Source: an uncultured Collinsella sp.
GTDB lineage: Bacteria > Actinomycetota > Coriobacteriia > Coriobacteriales > Coriobacteriaceae
DNA length: 64,000 nucleotides
Assembly (NCBI GenBank): GCA_902489945.1
Contig: CABUBZ010000002.1
Span: 16,673 to 80,672 of the forward strand
Reading direction: 5' to 3'
Shown: positions 25,194 through 35,501 of the stretch, in pieces
Position numbering within the stretch: the first letter of the stretch is position 1
Layout: each line of letters begins with the position of its first letter
Program-made: the position numbers and the translations under genes
The notes under the pieces: generated by a model
What the model saw: only the letters and a program-made list of their open reading frames with translations
What the model was told of the DNA's origin: nothing
Database searches by the model: none

Positions 25194-26039
25194 TTACTCC
25201 CGCGGCAGGGCCGGCATGGTCACCGTGGCGGCGGGGTCCTCGCCGGAGCCGTCCACGAGCGGCAGGCTGCCCTCGTGCGCAGGTCCTGCCGGAACCGTTG
25301 CCGCACCGCCAAAGACGGCAGCGGGGACCTCGTGGCTCTCGACGGTCGCGCCTTCGGTATCAATAGCCACCTGCGGCTCGTCGTCAAAACTGGGAACGCC
25401 CTGGTGCTCGGCAGGCTCGGACTCAGACTCGGCAACCGTATCGGAAACGGGCTCGGTGGCGGTTTCACCGTCAACAGCGGCGTCGCCCTCAACAGCATCC
25501 TCTGCCACGCCCTCGCCATTCGCGACGGCGACGGCCTCGTGCGGATCTTTGCCCTCGGCCTCGGCGCGCATGCCCAGCACCAGGTTGCGCAGGCCCGCGA
25601 CCGTGCCCTCCACGTCGGGAGCCGGCTGGTCGGCGTGCAGGTAGGCCCAGTCCATCATAAAGGTGGCCGAAGACAGCGCACCGATGGTCAGCGCATCATC
25701 AGGGCACGAAAGCTCAATCTCAAAGACGCGCTCGTCGTGCTCGCTCACGCGGGTGCGGCCGCACGAAATGCTGCCCGCAAGACCGGTCTCGTTCATGAGC
25801 TCGACCGTCACGTGCTCAAGCAGGTGGCAAAGCTCGGTCTGGCCCATGCAGTCCTGGAACTCACGACCGGAATCACCCAGACACAAGTGCTTGGCAATCG
25901 CCGGCACCAGGTAATACACGCGCGCCGTGGCCTCGATATCCTCCGAGGTCATGAGCGGCATGCCGGGGTTCACCAGCACATGCGCGCAGATCTTGTCCTC
26001 GCTGACGGTGACCTTAAGGATGTTGAACAGGCCTGCCAT
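25194..26039 (-). CDS. Stand-alone protein resembling the N-terminal domain of cyanophycin synthetase
   Basis: The 281-residue protein has an ordered N-terminal half (1-150) and an acidic, Val/Pro/Glu-rich C-terminal half that looks disordered. CHLLEHVTVELMNETGLAG followed by CGRTR resembles the HVIEHIALELQ...GFGRTR strand-helix unit of the cyanophycin synthetase N-terminal domain. There is no ATP-grasp or Mur ligase domain, so it cannot be a synthetase. Function unknown; similarity is by eye only. GGGGAGAG precedes the ATG. It follows the CorC-like gene by 24 bases and so is probably co-transcribed with it. Confidence 0.5.
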   Translation of the reverse strand: MAGLFNILKVTVSEDKICAHVLVNPGMPLMTSEDIEATARVYYLVPAIAKHLCLGDSGREFQDCMGQTELCHLLEHVTVELMNETGLAGSISCGRTRVSEHDERVFEIELSCPDDALTIGALSSATFMMDWAYLHADQPAPDVEGTVAGLRNLVLGMRAEAEGKDPHEAVAVANGEGVAEDAVEGDAAVDGETATEPVSDTVAESESEPAEHQGVPSFDDEPQVAIDTEGATVESHEVPAAVFGGAATVPAGPAHEGSLPLVDGSGEDPAATVTMPALPRE

Positions 26040-26063
26040 AACTCTCCCCTACTCTTCCTTGCC

Positions 26064-27437
<1,374 letters not shown>

Positions 27438-27551
27438 CGGGAGTTTCTCGAACCTCCAAGATTCGGGACGTTAGGTAGTAAGCGTAGGTGACGGATAGGG
27501 CAGTTGCGCCCGGCGGCCGCTTGGATAGGTCCGCGGGCACAGACGCGATCG

Positions 27552-28235
27552 CTAGATTACGAAGAGGATCACCGCCATGAACTGGAAGATACTGCCGGCG
27601 AGCACCCACAGGTGAAACACACTGTGCAGGTAGCGCACATTTTTAGCGATGTAGAACGGCACGCCCACGGTGTAGCACACGCCGCCGACAGCGAGCAGGG
27701 CAAGTGCCACGGGGTTGAGCAGCGACACGAGCTCGGGCAGCTTAAAGACGACGAGCCAGCCCATCAGCAGATAGACCAGGCCGCTTACCCAGTGCGGCTG
27801 GCGCTCGCGCAGAAAGCACTCGAGGGCGATGCCGATAATGGCGATGGCCCATACGGCAAAAAACAGCACGGGGCCACCGTCGTTTGCCAGCGTGATGAGG
27901 CAAAACGGCGTATAGCTGCCAGCTATGAGCAGGTAGATGCAGCTGTGGTCGATGATGCGGAACACGCGCTTGGCGCCCGCGGGCTGAATCGCATGGTAGA
28001 GCGTGGAGGCAAGGTATTCGAGAATAATGCTGGCGCCGTAGACGATTGCCGCGGCCATATGCGCCGGACCGCCACCGCGAAGAGCGGCAAATACGATCAG
28101 GAGCACAAGGCCTGCGATGCCCAGCAGGCAACCGACACCATGGGTGACGGAGTTCATGATCTCCTCGCCCACCGTGTAGTGCGGAACGGCCGCGGCCCCA
28201 GGTCGCGGCTTGGAACTGTCGCTCGAATCGGACAT
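27552..28235 (-). CDS. Hemolysin III/TrhA family membrane protein (PAQR-like)
   Basis: The 227-residue protein has seven hydrophobic segments and the family motifs EEIMNSVTHGVGCLLG, ASTLYHAI, IIDHSCIYLLIAGSYTPF and the final VFHLWVLAGSIFQF, including the conserved histidines that bind zinc in PAQR proteins. Bacterial members such as TrhA are implicated in membrane-fluidity control rather than haemolysis. An ATG at 28235 is chosen; an in-frame TTG at 28253 is an alternative. It is transcribed away from the hydrolase gene across a control region with two palindromes. Confidence 0.85.
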   Translation of the reverse strand: MSDSSDSSKPRPGAAAVPHYTVGEEIMNSVTHGVGCLLGIAGLVLLIVFAALRGGGPAHMAAAIVYGASIILEYLASTLYHAIQPAGAKRVFRIIDHSCIYLLIAGSYTPFCLITLANDGGPVLFFAVWAIAIIGIALECFLRERQPHWVSGLVYLLMGWLVVFKLPELVSLLNPVALALLAVGGVCYTVGVPFYIAKNVRYLHSVFHLWVLAGSIFQFMAVILFVI

Positions 28236-28342
28236 GCCGGTTACATCCTCCAATGTAAATAGTTCTCAATACTATATCAAAGCGTCTGGGTACGTGCGAA
28301 ATTTGCACCATATGTGGCCCTTTGTTTACCCATTCTTTGCTT

Positions 28343-28401
28343 GTTGACGCATCAACGTCGAACATCCATAATGCGCTTGTTTTAAATGTTGATGTATTAA
28401 C
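28343..28401 (+). promoter_or_regulatory. Promoter with two copies of a palindromic operator GTTGAYGYATYAAC
   Basis: GTTGACGCATCAAC at 28343-28356 and GTTGATGTATTAAC at 28388-28401 are two palindromes with centres 45 bases apart. TTGACG (28345-28350), a 16-base spacer and CATAAT (28367-28372) form a strong promoter for the hydrolase gene, with one palindrome over the -35 box and the other after the likely start point. This is the layout of a repressor-controlled promoter. The regulator is not in the window as far as I can tell. Confidence 0.65.
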
Positions 28402-28421
28402 ATCTTTAAGGAGAACCGTAA

Positions 28422-29387
28422 ATGCCTCAAAGCGCACACCCCCATCGAAAGCTTAAGATAACCGTCGTTGTTGCGCTGGCGCTCGTTGTCACGTTGCTCG
28501 GATTTGCCGGCAACTTTTTGTTTGACTTTGCCCTGAACCCCCAAGCGCCGTACACCATGAAGATGATGCAGGATGGCAAAGACGACAAAAAAGGTGAGCA
28601 ACCGGATACCGAGGAAACCGAGGCGCGAGCGTGGTTTAAAGAGAACCGCGAGAGCAGCAGCCTCACCGCAGATGACGGAACCGAGCTTGCCGCTTGGTAT
28701 TTTGCCGCCCCAGAGACCACACACAATTACGCTGTCTGCCTACACGGATACACCGATGAGCCCATCGGTATGGCCCGATACGCTAAACGATTCCATGACC
28801 GCGGCATGAACGTACTCGCACCCGCCGCCCGCGCCCACGAGCGCTCCGGCGGCGACTATATCGGCATGGGCTGGCCCGAGCGCCTCGACATCGTCGCATG
28901 GATCGAGCGAATCGTTCAGGCTGACCCCGAGGCGCGCATCCTGGTCTTTGGCGAGTCGATGGGTGCGGCAACCGCCATGAACGTCGCAGGGGAATCTCTG
29001 CCCGCAAACGTAAAATGCATTATCGAGGATTGCGGTTATACGAGTGTTTGGGACGAGTTCTCTCTGCAGCTCAAGGACGTGTTCGGCCTGCCCAGCTTTC
29101 CCTTGCTCGATGTGGCAAACTTGGTATGCAACGTGCGCGCAGGCTACGACTTTCATAAGGCAAGCAGTGTGGAGCAACTCAAACACGCGACGGTTCCCAT
29201 GCTGTTTATCCACGGCGATCAGGACACCTTTGTGCCGTACGACATGCTCGACCAAAACTACGACGCGTGCGCCAGCAAGGTCAAGCAAAAGCTCACCATC
29301 CATGGCGCCACCCACGCCAAGAGTGCGCAAGTTGACCCCAAGCTCTACTGGAATACGGTCAACAACTTCCTCGATAGGAATTTTTAG
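28422..29387 (+). CDS. Membrane-anchored alpha/beta hydrolase
   Basis: The 321-residue protein has an N-terminal membrane anchor (KITVVVALALVVTLLGFAG) and an extracytoplasmic alpha/beta hydrolase fold: oxyanion segment LHGYTDEP, nucleophile elbow FGESMGAAT, acid GDQDTFV and catalytic His in HGATHAKS. It resembles the BAAT/acyl-CoA thioester hydrolase and serine aminopeptidase-S33 groups often annotated as 'alpha/beta hydrolase'. Substrate unknown. AAGGAG precedes the ATG, and a promoter with two operators lies just upstream. A bidirectional terminator follows. Confidence 0.82.
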   Translation: MPQSAHPHRKLKITVVVALALVVTLLGFAGNFLFDFALNPQAPYTMKMMQDGKDDKKGEQPDTEETEARAWFKENRESSSLTADDGTELAAWYFAAPETTHNYAVCLHGYTDEPIGMARYAKRFHDRGMNVLAPAARAHERSGGDYIGMGWPERLDIVAWIERIVQADPEARILVFGESMGAATAMNVAGESLPANVKCIIEDCGYTSVWDEFSLQLKDVFGLPSFPLLDVANLVCNVRAGYDFHKASSVEQLKHATVPMLFIHGDQDTFVPYDMLDQNYDACASKVKQKLTIHGATHAKSAQVDPKLYWNTVNNFLDRNF

Positions 29388-29424
29388 GGAAAAAGCGGCG
29401 TCTGGGGATTTACCTAACCCCCTA

Positions 29425-29556
29425 TTTTCGGAAGTATGCGGCAAAATCCGGAACTGCCAACCGGACCGCAGTTTTACCAACAATTTATCAGGGGTTTTGT
29501 TGCCAAAAAACGTCGTGCGCTCGGCAGTCTCAGAATTTGCCGCATACTTCCGAAAA
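29425..29556. repeat. 132-bp element with 21-bp terminal inverted repeats
   Basis: Bases 29425-29445 (starting TTTTCGGAAGTATGCGG) are perfectly repeated inverted at 29536-29556. A second inner inverted pair, AACTGCC/GGCAGTC, supports one long hairpin. No coding capacity is evident. It lies between the hydrolase stop and a bidirectional terminator. It could be a MITE-like remnant or a structured RNA. Confidence 0.6.
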
Positions 29557-29591
29557 ACCGCCTGCGAGCACCGTGCTCACAGGCGGTTTTT
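29553..29591. terminator. Bidirectional terminator between hydrolase and DUF362 genes
   Basis: AAAAA-CCGCCTGCGAGCA and TGCTCACAGGCGG-TTTTT form a stem with one mismatch and T-runs in both directions, in the gap between two convergent genes. Confidence 0.88.
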
Positions 29592-29638
29592 GATTGAGTT
29601 ACGCAACAAAATCGCGTTCTTTGTCCAATAGGACGACG

Positions 29639-30844
29639 CTATTTAACCTCGATGAGCTCGTACTTGCTCGTGCCCAGGCCGATCTTTTCGGCGTGCGCAA
29701 TGCACGCGCGCCAGTCGGTGTCGGGATGCGTGATGCAGAAGGGGTCCTTGGCCTGCTCGCCCTCCAGATGCTCGTGGTTATGCTCCATCTTGGCCGCGCT
29801 ATCGGTGAGCTCGGTGTTGGGCAGCGGCTCGGATGCCATGACGGCATCGGCGCAGGCCTGGTCGATGGCGACCGGGTCGAAGCTCGCAAACATACCGATA
29901 TCGTTGACGATAGGCGTGTCGTTTTCGGGATGGCAATCGCAGTTGGGGCTGATATCCATGGCAAGCGAGATATGGAAGCTCGGGCGGCCGTCGACAACGG
30001 CCTTGGTGTACTCGGCGATCTTGCAGTTGAGCACATCGGCCGCGGCGTCATAGCCGGGCTTGATGCAGTCCTGGTTGCATGCCGCAATGCAGCGTCCGCA
30101 GCCCACGCAGCGATTGTGGTCGATAGCGGCGACGTGCACCGTGCGGGTGTTGCCGTTGGCAAGCTCGCGCTCGCGGGTGTCGTCGAACGAGATAGCGTTG
30201 TGCGCGCAGATCTTTTCGCAGGCATGGCAGCCAACGCAGTGCTCGGTCGCGACGTTCGGCTTGCCGGCGGCATGCTGCTCCATCTTGCCGGCGCGGCTGC
30301 CGCCTCCCATACCCAGGTTCTTCATGGCGCCGCCAAAGCCGGCCTGCTCATGGCCCTTAAAGTGGGTGAGGCTGATCACGATATCGGCATCCATGAGTGC
30401 CTGACCGATCTTGGCCTCGTGCACGTACTCGCCGCCCTCGACCGGGACGAGCTCCTCGTCGGTACCCTTGAGGCCGTCGGCGATGATGATCTGGCAACCC
30501 GTGGCATACGGGGTAAAGCCGTTCTGGTAGGCGGTGTCGATGTGCTCGAGCGCGTTTTTACGGCTACCGACATAGAGCGTGTTGCAGTCGGTGAGGAAGG
30601 GCTTGCCGCCCAGCTCCTTCACGACATCCGCGACGGCGCGGGCGTAGTTGGGGCGCAAAAAGCTCAGGTTGCCCAGCTCGCCAAAGTGAATCTTGATGGC
30701 GACGAACTTGTTCTCAAAGTCAATCTGCTCGATACCGGCGTGACGGATGAGGCGCTTGAGCTTGTCGAGCTGGCTCTCGCGAGCATGCGTGCGCAGGTTC
30801 GTAAAGTACACCTTAGCGGGTGCTGCGGGTGCAGTTGCGGTCAT
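29639..30844 (-). CDS. DUF362 domain protein with two [4Fe-4S] ferredoxin motifs
   Basis: The 401-residue protein has the DUF362 core (VAIKIHFGELGNLSFLRP, LTDCNTLYVGSRKNA, VISLTHFKGHEQAGFGGAMKN) with an inserted two-cluster ferredoxin domain: CVGCHACEKIC and CVGCGRCIAAC, each followed by a further Cys. DUF362 proteins are widespread in anaerobes as electron carriers or metal-centre-related proteins; no reaction is firmly assigned. The gene stands alone between convergent and repeat-rich gaps. Start ATG 30844. Confidence 0.85.
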   Translation of the reverse strand: MTATAPAAPAKVYFTNLRTHARESQLDKLKRLIRHAGIEQIDFENKFVAIKIHFGELGNLSFLRPNYARAVADVVKELGGKPFLTDCNTLYVGSRKNALEHIDTAYQNGFTPYATGCQIIIADGLKGTDEELVPVEGGEYVHEAKIGQALMDADIVISLTHFKGHEQAGFGGAMKNLGMGGGSRAGKMEQHAAGKPNVATEHCVGCHACEKICAHNAISFDDTRERELANGNTRTVHVAAIDHNRCVGCGRCIAACNQDCIKPGYDAAADVLNCKIAEYTKAVVDGRPSFHISLAMDISPNCDCHPENDTPIVNDIGMFASFDPVAIDQACADAVMASEPLPNTELTDSAAKMEHNHEHLEGEQAKDPFCITHPDTDWRACIAHAEKIGLGTSKYELIEVK

Positions 30845-30926
30845 AGATCTATCCCCTCGGTCTATATGGCGTTACAGACATAAGGGATGGTACCAGTTAA
30901 AGCAGAGTTAAAGTCAAGTATGGCAC

Positions 30927-31052
30927 CTAGTCATTGGGGACACTCTTTCGACACTCGGCAGTTGGGGACAGCCCTTGCCAGCCCGGCCGGCGAACCGGCG
31001 AATCGGCAAAGACTGCCCCCGATGACTAGTCATTTAAGTCTGTCCCCAATGA
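30927..31052. repeat. TCATTGGGGAC intergenic repeat, long copy 1
   Basis: CTAGTCATTGGGGACA at 30927-30942 and TGTCCCCAATGA at 31041-31052 are the inverted ends of a 126-base element that also contains CGGCAGTTGGGGAC and TGCCCCCGATGACTAGTCATTTAAG. The copy at 35331 has the same order of parts. It fills much of the 348-base gap between the DUF362 and methyltransferase genes; the remainder holds only a short TGGGAC hairpin (31147-31167). Confidence 0.65.
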
Positions 31053-31192
31053 CCACTCTTGCTGGGCGCCTGCTGCTGGGTCGCCATCGCCTGCGTGAGC
31101 CTGGGCATGCAGCACGTCATCGGCGTCTGGCAGGAAAGGCGTCGCGTGGGACAAAATCCCCCGTCCCAAAATGCGTGTGATGTATGGTCGGC

Positions 31193-31840
31193 CTAGGAGG
31201 GCTTGCGCGCAACCAGGTGGGCACGGAAGCCTTTCTGCGCCTCGAGCTTGAGCAGGAGGAATCCGGCCCTCTCGGCGAGCGCGCGAAGCTCGGACACCTT
31301 GCAGATCCGGACATCACCGTGACCCGCGAGGCGCGCCAACGGCAGCTCAAAGGTGTTCATGAGCCATACCACGAAGTCGCCCGACGTGTAGTCGCGGAGA
31401 ATCAGGCGCCCGCCGGGGCGCAGGACTCGGGCCGCCTCGGCGAAGAACCTCTCGGGGTGCGGATAGTGATGGAAGCTGTTGGAGCAGAGCACGGCGTCGA
31501 AGCTTTGCGGCTCGAAGGGCAGGGCTTCGGCGTCCCCGACGACGAAGCGGACGTTTCCGAGCTGCTTGGCGCATGCCGCCTCGATCATTTTGGGCGTGAG
31601 ATCGAGCCCCGTCAGGTGCTTGCCCGGGTATTCCCCGTGCAGCAGCTCCAGGACTGCTCCGGTTCCGCACCCCACGTCGAGCACGTCCTCGAACGGCTCG
31701 AGCGCGAGCTCCTCGAGCATCTGCGGATAGTCGTCCTTGCACATCTCGTAGATCCCGGCATGGCCGGACTCGTAGATCTTCGCCGCCTCGGTGAACTCTT
31801 TGACGGAAAGCTGCTTGAGCTCTTCTGCCGATCTGGCCAT
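31193..31840 (-). CDS. SAM-dependent methyltransferase (class I)
   Basis: The 215-residue protein has the class I Rossmann motif VLDVGCGTGAVLELL, motif II TGLDLTPKMIEAA, and the post-motifs VVGDAEALPF, DAVLCSNSFHHYPHP and RVLRPGGRLIL, typical of the UbiE/Methyltransf_11 group. Its target is unknown. The ATG at 31840 follows AGGAGGG and lies eight bases after the stop of the ABC permease gene, so it is the last gene of that operon; a role in modifying the exported compound or in resistance is possible but unproven. Confidence 0.82.
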   Translation of the reverse strand: MARSAEELKQLSVKEFTEAAKIYESGHAGIYEMCKDDYPQMLEELALEPFEDVLDVGCGTGAVLELLHGEYPGKHLTGLDLTPKMIEAACAKQLGNVRFVVGDAEALPFEPQSFDAVLCSNSFHHYPHPERFFAEAARVLRPGGRLILRDYTSGDFVVWLMNTFELPLARLAGHGDVRICKVSELRALAERAGFLLLKLEAQKGFRAHLVARKPS

Positions 31841-31848
31841 GAGCCCTC

Positions 31849-34515
31849 CTATTCCTGAACCTTGAGCGCCTCGGAGAGGCTCACACGCTTGATAGAGCGC
31901 GTGTGCAGCAGCGCCACGACCAGGTAGGTCGCAAAGCCGATGCCGACGCATGCGGCCATGGACCAAGCGGGCACGTAGATCTCGATATTGCCGTTGTAGG
32001 CGAGCAGCATCGAGCGGAAGATGGCCGTGAGCGAGCCAATAATGACCGGCAGGCTCAGCACGAGCGATGCCGCCACGCACAGCGTGATCGAGCGGATGTA
32101 CAGATGCGAGATCTCGCTATCGCGATAGCCAAAGACCTTCATGTAGCTAATCGACCGGGCGCTGTGGTCGATCACAGCCTTGGTCAGCAGGTACATAAAC
32201 AGCAGGAAGATAAACACCGCGAGCCCGACCATCATGCCGATCATTTTGCTCATCATGCCGATGAACTGGTCGCCCACGGCGTGCATGTCGTCGGGCGTGA
32301 TGTCGCCGGCAAAGTAACGAGCATCGAGGTCGAGCTTCTCGTCGCTCACATAGCCGTTAAAGTAGGCGGCATCGTTGTCGAACAGCTCGTTAAAATCGTC
32401 GATGCTCATATAGATATTCATGTCCGACTTGGAGCCCCAGGCACAGTCCTTGCCCGCGTACTCAAGGGAATAATGCTCGCCCTCGTACTTGTCGCCGAGC
32501 GTGACCTTCTGGCCCTCGCTCCAGCCAAACTTATCGAGCAGACCGTCGCCAAAGACGACGCGCCCATCGCCGACGTTGAGGTCTTCCCAGTAGCGCGAAT
32601 CGGGCGAGATGCCGTAGACGGAAATCGTCTCCTCGCCATTACCATCGCCGCGGTCGTATTGCAGCTGGTAGACGGCGTATTTCTCGGCCTGCGCGATTGT
32701 ACCCGCGCCGTTGTCGGTCGTATTGATCGGGTGGATATCGTCGTTGTCAGTGTCGATCTTAGAGGCCTTGTCGATCAGGTCGATAGCCTCGTCGCGGTTG
32801 CAGCCGAGGGCATCGGCAAGGTCATCGAGGCACGCATAAAGCGCATCCTTCTTGTCCTGAACCTTGGCAAGCGCGTTCTTCGCTGCGGTCAGGCTCTCGG
32901 CAGACGGAAACGCGGTCGCGGCATCGGCTGCCGTCTGCGCTGTATCGGCCGCGTCGTCAAGCTCGTCATCGGCATCCTGGGCGGCGGAAAGCAGCGCGCC
33001 GTCAACCGACTGCAAGCGCTCGAGTGCCGACCACTGCTCACGCTCCTCGGCAGTGCCCTCGAGCTCCAGCGGCGCCTTGAGCGTGTACTGGTGCTCGGCG
33101 ACCAGACTCGTCTCGAGATTGTCCGCATAGTGCGTCATCGTGGGCAGAATCGCCAGGCCAAAGAGCAGCAGCAGCGAAGCAAACGCAATGCCCACGAAGA
33201 GCGTGGCGAAGTTGCCCAGATTGCGCAGGAAGATACGCAGGCGGAAGCGGGAAACAAAGCCCATGCGCTCCGGCAGTTGCATACCACGCTTGGTACCAGA
33301 CTTGCCGCTCGCCTCGTGACGAAGGAATTGCAACGGCGTCTTGCCCATTTTGCGAAGCAGACCCACCAGCGTGATGAGGATGAGCGCGACGGCGGGAACC
33401 ACGGCGCACTTCACAAAGATCTCCCAGCTCCAGTACACCTGGAAGGGCGGCAGGCTGTACGAACCGTAATAGAGGCTGCGCATGGGCTCGGTAAAGAACG
33501 CAATGCCGAGCGCAGTGCCCAAAAGCGCCGCGACCACGCCCACGATGGCGGGAAGCGCAAGGTAGTGCAGCACAATCTCGCGTCGACGATAGCCGCTGGC
33601 GAGCAGCGTGCCAATGATGGCGCTCTCCTCCTCGATGGTGGCGTCGGTAAGGACCACAAAGACAAATGCCATTATCACGATGATGATGTCGAGCAACGTC
33701 ATCCACATCATGGAGTCGCCGTCCACGTCGTCACGCGCGTAGCCAATGCCCTGGTTGGAATCGGCGTCGATGAGGTCATCCACGCGCGCATCGGCGTCGG
33801 TCAGTGCCTCCACCATATCCTGCTCGGCATCGGTGCGGTCCGCGGTGGAGAGATCGCGATCGGCAAAGGTAAAGGAGTAGGTGTAGGCAGGCGCGCCGCC
33901 GGCATCCTCGAGCGCGGCAAAGCCGGCATCGGCGACCTCGGCCACACCATAGGTGATGGTGTTCACCGTAAAGTCCGAATTGTTGAGGAACAGCGCCTGG
34001 CTATCGGGCTGGGTCATGATGCCGCAGATGGTGTAGGTGCGGCCCTCAAGCTCAACCTTATCGCCCACGGCGAGGTCGTTGTTGGTGGCGAAGACACGGT
34101 CGATGGCCACCTCGTCATCCGCCTTGGGCTCCTTGCCCTCACAGTAGGACGCGATATCGACCTTGGTGCGATGCGCATAGGTGCGCAGCGTGCGCTTGGT
34201 GCCGTCGTCGCCGGCGGTCTTTTTGATGATGGCGTCGATGGAGAAATTCTTGTAGAGCGTGACGCCGCCGACGTCGTCGGCCGCGTCCTCGGCGGCCTTG
34301 AGCTGGTCTTTAGTGGCCTCGAAGGAGGTGGTCACGCGGCCGTCCTCAATCGTGTACGCATCGCGCATGTCGTCGATAAGGCAGCCGATAGAATGCGCTG
34401 CGAGCAAAAAGCCCGAGGTAAGGGCGATGCTTCCGCACATAAGCAAAAAGATGCCCAGGTACTTGCCGATATTGCGGCGCAGCTCGCGCGGGAGACGTTT
34501 TGCGAGAGGTGTCAT
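31849..34515 (-). CDS. FtsX-like ABC transporter permease (duplicated, large)
   Basis: The 888-residue protein has an N-terminal membrane anchor (GKYLGIFLLMCGSIALTSGF), a large extracytoplasmic domain, a first three-helix FtsX block (about 270-400), a second extracytoplasmic domain with a coiled coil rich in Ala/Asp (about 500-590), and a final FtsX block ending at the C-terminus. This 'ten-TM' layout is that of large lipoprotein- or peptide-type exporters rather than MacB. It is paired with the ATPase gene eight bases upstream. Start ATG 34515 with GGCGG upstream. Confidence 0.85.
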   Translation of the reverse strand: MTPLAKRLPRELRRNIGKYLGIFLLMCGSIALTSGFLLAAHSIGCLIDDMRDAYTIEDGRVTTSFEATKDQLKAAEDAADDVGGVTLYKNFSIDAIIKKTAGDDGTKRTLRTYAHRTKVDIASYCEGKEPKADDEVAIDRVFATNNDLAVGDKVELEGRTYTICGIMTQPDSQALFLNNSDFTVNTITYGVAEVADAGFAALEDAGGAPAYTYSFTFADRDLSTADRTDAEQDMVEALTDADARVDDLIDADSNQGIGYARDDVDGDSMMWMTLLDIIIVIMAFVFVVLTDATIEEESAIIGTLLASGYRRREIVLHYLALPAIVGVVAALLGTALGIAFFTEPMRSLYYGSYSLPPFQVYWSWEIFVKCAVVPAVALILITLVGLLRKMGKTPLQFLRHEASGKSGTKRGMQLPERMGFVSRFRLRIFLRNLGNFATLFVGIAFASLLLLFGLAILPTMTHYADNLETSLVAEHQYTLKAPLELEGTAEEREQWSALERLQSVDGALLSAAQDADDELDDAADTAQTAADAATAFPSAESLTAAKNALAKVQDKKDALYACLDDLADALGCNRDEAIDLIDKASKIDTDNDDIHPINTTDNGAGTIAQAEKYAVYQLQYDRGDGNGEETISVYGISPDSRYWEDLNVGDGRVVFGDGLLDKFGWSEGQKVTLGDKYEGEHYSLEYAGKDCAWGSKSDMNIYMSIDDFNELFDNDAAYFNGYVSDEKLDLDARYFAGDITPDDMHAVGDQFIGMMSKMIGMMVGLAVFIFLLFMYLLTKAVIDHSARSISYMKVFGYRDSEISHLYIRSITLCVAASLVLSLPVIIGSLTAIFRSMLLAYNGNIEIYVPAWSMAACVGIGFATYLVVALLHTRSIKRVSLSEALKVQE

Positions 34516-34523
34516 GGCGCCGC

Positions 34524-35237
34524 CTACCAATCGAGCTCGGCGGCCGCGATGGGCGACTCGTTGAGCTCATCCTCGACGATGCGCCCGTCGCGCAGGCGCA
34601 GCACGCGGTTGGCCATGCGAGCGATGGCGGCGTTGTGCGTGACGATGATGATGGTGCAGCCGTAGGTGCGGTTGACATCCTCCATGAGCTGCAAGATTTC
34701 CTTGGACGTCTTGTAGTCAAGTGCGCCCGTGGGCTCGTCGCACAGCAGCAGGCCCGGGTTTTTGACGAGTGCGCGGCCGATGGCGCAGCGCTGCTGCTGA
34801 CCGCCTGAGACCTGGCGCGGAAACTTGTTGCGGTGCTCGTAGAGGCCCAGAGAACGCAGCAGGTCGTCGACATTGAGCGGGTTTTTGGACAGGTGCGCCG
34901 TAACCTCGATGTTTTCCTTAATGGTGAGGTCGGGCACCAGGTTGTAGAACTGGAAGACAAAGCCCAGCTCACGGCGGCGATACTCGCCAAGGTCGGTAGG
35001 CTTGAGCACCGTGAGGTCGCAGCCGTCCACCATGATGGAGCCGCCGTCAGCATCCTCCAGGCCGCCGATCAGGTTGAGAAAGGTCGACTTGCCCGAGCCC
35101 GAGGGCCCCAGCATGACGCAGATCTCGCCGCGGTTGATGGACGCGTCGATGCCATCGAGTACCGTCAGGCGCGCATCACCGTCGCCGTAGTGCTTCTTGA
35201 GCCCCTTGACCTGGACGTAGGCTTTCTGCGTTGCCAT
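34524..35237 (-). CDS. ABC transporter ATP-binding protein (MacB/LolD-like)
   Basis: The 237-residue protein has Walker A GPSGSGKST, Q-loop FVFQFYNLVPDLT, signature SGGQQQRCAIGRALV, Walker B LLLCDEPTGALD and the H-loop VTHN. The PTGALD segment and length place it in the MacB/LolD/FtsE group that serves FtsX-like permeases, in agreement with the next gene. The ATG at 35237 has GGGGA upstream. A repeat-rich gap separates it from the ABC-2 operon, so the two exporters are likely independent. Confidence 0.92.
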   Translation of the reverse strand: MATQKAYVQVKGLKKHYGDGDARLTVLDGIDASINRGEICVMLGPSGSGKSTFLNLIGGLEDADGGSIMVDGCDLTVLKPTDLGEYRRRELGFVFQFYNLVPDLTIKENIEVTAHLSKNPLNVDDLLRSLGLYEHRNKFPRQVSGGQQQRCAIGRALVKNPGLLLCDEPTGALDYKTSKEILQLMEDVNRTYGCTIIIVTHNAAIARMANRVLRLRDGRIVEDELNESPIAAAELDW

Positions 35238-35330
35238 GGTATCCCCCATTGTTAGCCTCATACTACTTTATGAGCGTAATAGTAAACCTTGGCGAACTAT
35301 TTTGGAGCGAGGCTTGGGATTTATTTCAGA

Positions 35331-35497
35331 CTAGTCATTGGGGACGTTCTTAAATGACTAGCTGTTGAGGACACTCTTTCGCCACCCGGCAGCTGGGGAC
35401 GCTCCTTATCTGCCCCCGATGGCTAGTCATTTAAGTCTGTCCCCAATGAATACTTTTGGTCGTTTAAGTCTGTCCCCAATGAGTATCCGATGACTAG
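35331..35497. repeat. TCATTGGGGAC intergenic repeat, long copy 2
   Basis: The element contains, in order, CTAGTCATTGGGGACG, TTAAATGACTAG, a CGGCAGCTGGGGACG segment, TGCCCCCGATGGCTAGTCA and two copies of TTTAAGTCTGTCCCCAATGA. Part order and spacing match the copy at 30927. It occupies the gap between two ABC operons and abuts the ABC-2 permease stop. Confidence 0.65.
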
Positions 35498-35501
35498 GTG
35501 G

